Origin: Cyanobacteria bacterium UBA11153
GTDB taxonomy: Bacteria > Cyanobacteriota > Cyanobacteriia > Cyanobacteriales > Coleofasciculaceae
Assembly: GCA_003511885.1 (NCBI GenBank)
Contig: DOIX01000054.1
Location: forward strand, 4,941 to 13,232
Direction: 5' to 3'
DNA length: 8,292 bases
Under the pieces are notes generated by a model that worked only from the letters and a program-made list of their open reading frames with translations, did not search any database and was not told the DNA's origin. A program made the position numbers and the translations under genes. This document shows, one piece after another, positions 7,122-8,292 of the stretch. Each line of letters opens with the position of its first letter. Positions within the stretch are counted from its first letter, which is position 1.

Positions 7122-7530
7122 AAAAAATTGCTTGCGGAAAGAAGATTGCTCCTGCCGATCGTTTTTTTAATGCCGCCTGAGTTAAGGCTAATGGTAACAT
7201 TTTCTTCTTCCCTTATCTTCCCATTGCGATTGCCATCTCCTCTGTTACCCTGTCTCTCCCATCTCCTTAACAATCGCTAAAGGGAACTTTTTGATTCATT
7301 GGACAAGCATATATCCCCTGTTTGGTCGATCTTCACTCCCGATCGGTTGCTATTTCTGACCATTCAAGATCTGTCCGCTACCCCATCATCTCAATTATGG
7401 ATCCCATTTTGCTCTTGATGGCACAAAAGAACCGATACCGTTCAGGAAGTGTGGTATTTGACATCATGCACCCTCAAACCTAGCCCCTGTCAATTCCTGT
7501 GTTTTTTACTCCTGCTTTTCTCTAGACCAG
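7102..7530 (-). other. Upstream region of pilG, no gene; purine-rich leader
   Basis: No protein gene seen. On the minus strand the part at 7199-7268 is strongly purine-rich, with repeated GGAGATGG and GGGAGAG words that look like decayed heptamer repeats. An inverted repeat gcgattg/caatcgc brackets it (7226-7232 and 7271-7277). TTGACA on the plus strand (7458-7463) and TGTCAA (7488-7493) form a 6-bp inverted repeat. Candidate minus-strand -10 hexamers (CATAAT at 7401-7396, TATATG near 7313-7308) lack good -35 partners. The pilG promoter is therefore probably here, with a long leader, but I cannot place it. Confidence 0.4.
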
Positions 7531-7652
7531 TGCTATAATTAAAATTTAACTTAGCTTCAGGGTCAGTTATAATGTACAACTTTGTGGTTGAGACGAGCGG
7601 TAGCAACATCGTAGTACATTTAGTATAATTTAACATTTAACTGGTTGATAAT
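7531..7652 (+). promoter_or_regulatory. Cluster of -10 (TATAAT-like) hexamers on the plus strand
   Basis: A perfect extended -10, TGCTATAAT, lies at 7531-7539. Further perfect TATAAT hexamers are at 7568-7573 and 7624-7629, and GATAAT at 7647-7652. The 7568 hexamer has TTAACT (7546-7551, four of six matches to TTGACA) 16 bp upstream; the others lack a clear -35. An inverted repeat aatgtac/gtacatt (7572-7578, 7614-7620) separates them. The region is AT-rich, so some hexamers may be chance. They point towards the structured segment that follows. Confidence 0.35.
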
Positions 7653-7935
7653 GCTCCGCTCCGAAAAACCTATACAGAACTAGTCAAAACTAGGCAAATC
7701 TGTACTAGAGTCGGAGCGTGCAGACTGGGCGAAAGCGATGATTTTTGAGTCATGACTCCTACAAGTTTCCGCCAGCTTGTAGCGCTGTCGAGGGTAGTTA
7801 AGTAATCAGCGAAGGGATTTATAGCTGTAGTGCTGCCTTCACCCACAAGCTCTTAAATCATTGTCGCGGCAAACATTACTGAGAAATCAGGTTGGCAGAA
7901 TATGCCTTGAAGGTGTTGCTTTTTCATCAACACCT
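7653..7935 (+). ncRNA. Candidate structured RNA of unknown family
   Basis: Successive perfect stems are seen. A nested hairpin has cgctccga (7657-7664) with tcggagcg (7711-7718), enclosing tacaga/tctgta (7673-7678, 7699-7704) and ctag/ctag (7680-7683, 7690-7693). Then come a 12-bp palindrome gagtcatgactc (7747-7758), ctacaag/cttgtag (7759-7765, 7776-7782), gattta/taaatc (7816-7821, 7854-7859) with an inner agct/agct, and aggtgttg/caacacct (7911-7918, 7928-7935). TATAAT-like hexamers precede it on the plus strand, but stems read equally on both strands, so strand is uncertain. I do not recognise it as tmRNA, RNase P, SRP RNA, 6S RNA or a known riboswitch. It could also be a MITE relic. Confidence 0.3.
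7853..7927 (-). CDS. Possible 24-codon small ORF with Shine-Dalgarno sequence in a hairpin
   Basis: AGGAGG lies five bases before an ATG at 7927, an ideal spacing. The frame (MKKQHLQGIFCQ... ending MFAATMI) stops at TAA after 24 codons. On this strand the stem AGGTGTTG/CAACACCT takes in part of the Shine-Dalgarno sequence, and the ATG sits in the loop, so initiation could be gated by structure. The same frame stays open for a further 60 codons after the stop (to TAG at 7670). The peptide matches nothing I know and has no clear partner gene, so chance is quite possible. Confidence 0.18.
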   Translation of the reverse strand: MKKQHLQGIFCQPDFSVMFAATMI

Positions 7936-8183
7936 CCTCAAAATCATTAGATTTGAACAGATGTGCAGAGTTTTTATGGTACAGCAACTACCCCTTGAAT
8001 TTGACCCACTCCCAAGGGAATAACCCACCACCTCCCCCCCCGAGCTGATTATCGACATCGGTGAGAGGTGGCGAGGATCTTGGCAAAAATATACGTGGGT
8101 TTGAGCGAGAGCGATCGTCCTGTAGGGTGAGATTCTCAAGCTCGCCGACCCCAGACTCCTGTTAGGGGGCGATCGATTATATA
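7936..8183. other. Spacer with no recognisable gene
   Basis: No supported coding frame. It contains a run of eight C residues (8034-8041) and a 7-bp inverted repeat ccacctc/gaggtgg (8028-8034, 8065-8071), plus partial HIP1 sites near 8110 and 8169. The minus-strand frame across 7927-8196 has a low-quality, Ser/Arg-rich composition and is not credible as a gene. Confidence 0.4.
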
Positions 8184-8189
8184 TAGCAA

Positions 8190-8221
8190 GGGGCAAGGGG
8201 CAAGGGACTAGGGACTAGGGA
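8190..8221. repeat. STRR-type heptamers (ggggcaa, gggacta)
   Basis: Two ggggcaa units (8190, 8197) are followed by two gggacta units (8204, 8211) and a partial ggga, all in register. This is another heptanucleotide family, different in sequence from the AT-rich arrays around pilJ. Confidence 0.8.
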
Positions 8222-8264
8222 AGAAAGTCGGAAAATCAATGGTTTCAGGAATCGAGAACGCCTT

Positions 8265-8280
8265 AACCGCCCTGGCGGTT
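8265..8280. repeat. REP-like palindrome at the window edge
   Basis: aaccgc (8265-8270) and gcggtt (8275-8280) form a perfect 6-bp stem with a cctg loop. GC-rich and compact, it sits about 40 bp after the heptamers. It may be a dispersed REP or MITE end, but the window stops 12 bases later. Confidence 0.45.
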
Positions 8281-8292
8281 GCTATAAGTGAG

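Noticed and set aside
7458..7493. TTGACA and TGTCAA pair as divergent -35 boxes or an operator.
   Set aside because: Neither has a -10 at the right spacing, and a 6-bp inverted repeat with a 24-nt gap is weak as an operator.
7883..8023. 46-codon plus-strand open stretch (containing VQQLPLEFDPLPRE) that continues in the same frame past three stops to about 8214, as if a decayed gene.
   Set aside because: No family recognised, no convincing start, and low information; chance cannot be excluded without a TBLASTN search with stops ignored.
7927..8196. 89-codon minus-strand ORF ending exactly where the small ORF begins.
   Set aside because: Ser/Arg/Pro-rich random-looking composition, no Shine-Dalgarno sequence and its start lies in repeat-adjacent DNA. 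The TGATG junction with the small ORF is suggestive but not enough.
843..8221. Tandem repeats considered as CRISPR arrays.
   Set aside because: Units are 7-15 bp or 45 bp and contiguous, with no unique spacers between them and no cas genes.

Overview
The window is cyanobacterial chromosomal DNA. The evidence is two perfect HIP1 octamers (GCGATCGC at 1360-1367 and 4698-4705) and many partial ones, several heptanucleotide short tandem repeats of the STRR type in intergenic DNA, and proteins with cyanobacteria-specific architecture (a PatA/DUF4388 response regulator, a TPR-headed chemoreceptor and a Ycf63/TGD1-type permease). A filamentous or large-genome cyanobacterium is likely but not proven.

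All convincing genes lie on the minus strand and read from right to left. In order of transcription they are a PatA-type response regulator (PilG/TaxP3/HmpA class, 5797-7101), a 391-bp gap, a single-domain CheY-like regulator (PilH class, 5040-5405), a CheW-like adaptor (PilI class, 4448-4978), a very large chemoreceptor (PilJ class, 1112-4309) and an MlaE/TGD1-type lipid ABC-transporter permease (42-842). This is the order I recall for Synechocystis slr1041-slr1045, the Tax3/pil chemotaxis-like system that controls type IV pilus motility. No cheA, cheR or cheB is present, so the histidine kinase must be encoded elsewhere. In the expected scheme PilJ and PilI form the receptor array with that kinase, PilH and PilG are the phosphorylated outputs, and the pilus machinery is the target. 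The permease is probably a syntenic passenger with a separate role in envelope or thylakoid lipid transport.

The intergenic spacers are unusually rich in short repeats: a decamer array abutting the permease start, a CTAACAA-type heptamer array that runs into the pilJ stop codon, a nine-unit heptamer array before pilJ, and a 17-bp direct repeat on both sides of pilJ. The PilJ gene itself carries three copies of an in-frame 45-bp repeat.

From 7102 to the end (about 1.2 kb) there is no convincing protein gene. This part holds the pilG leader, a cluster of TATAAT-like hexamers on the plus strand (7531-7652), and a run of strong nested inverted repeats (7653-7935) that may be a structured RNA I cannot name. 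On the minus strand a 24-codon ORF has its Shine-Dalgarno sequence and start codon inside one of those hairpins. The last 110 bp contain more heptamer repeats and a REP-like palindrome.
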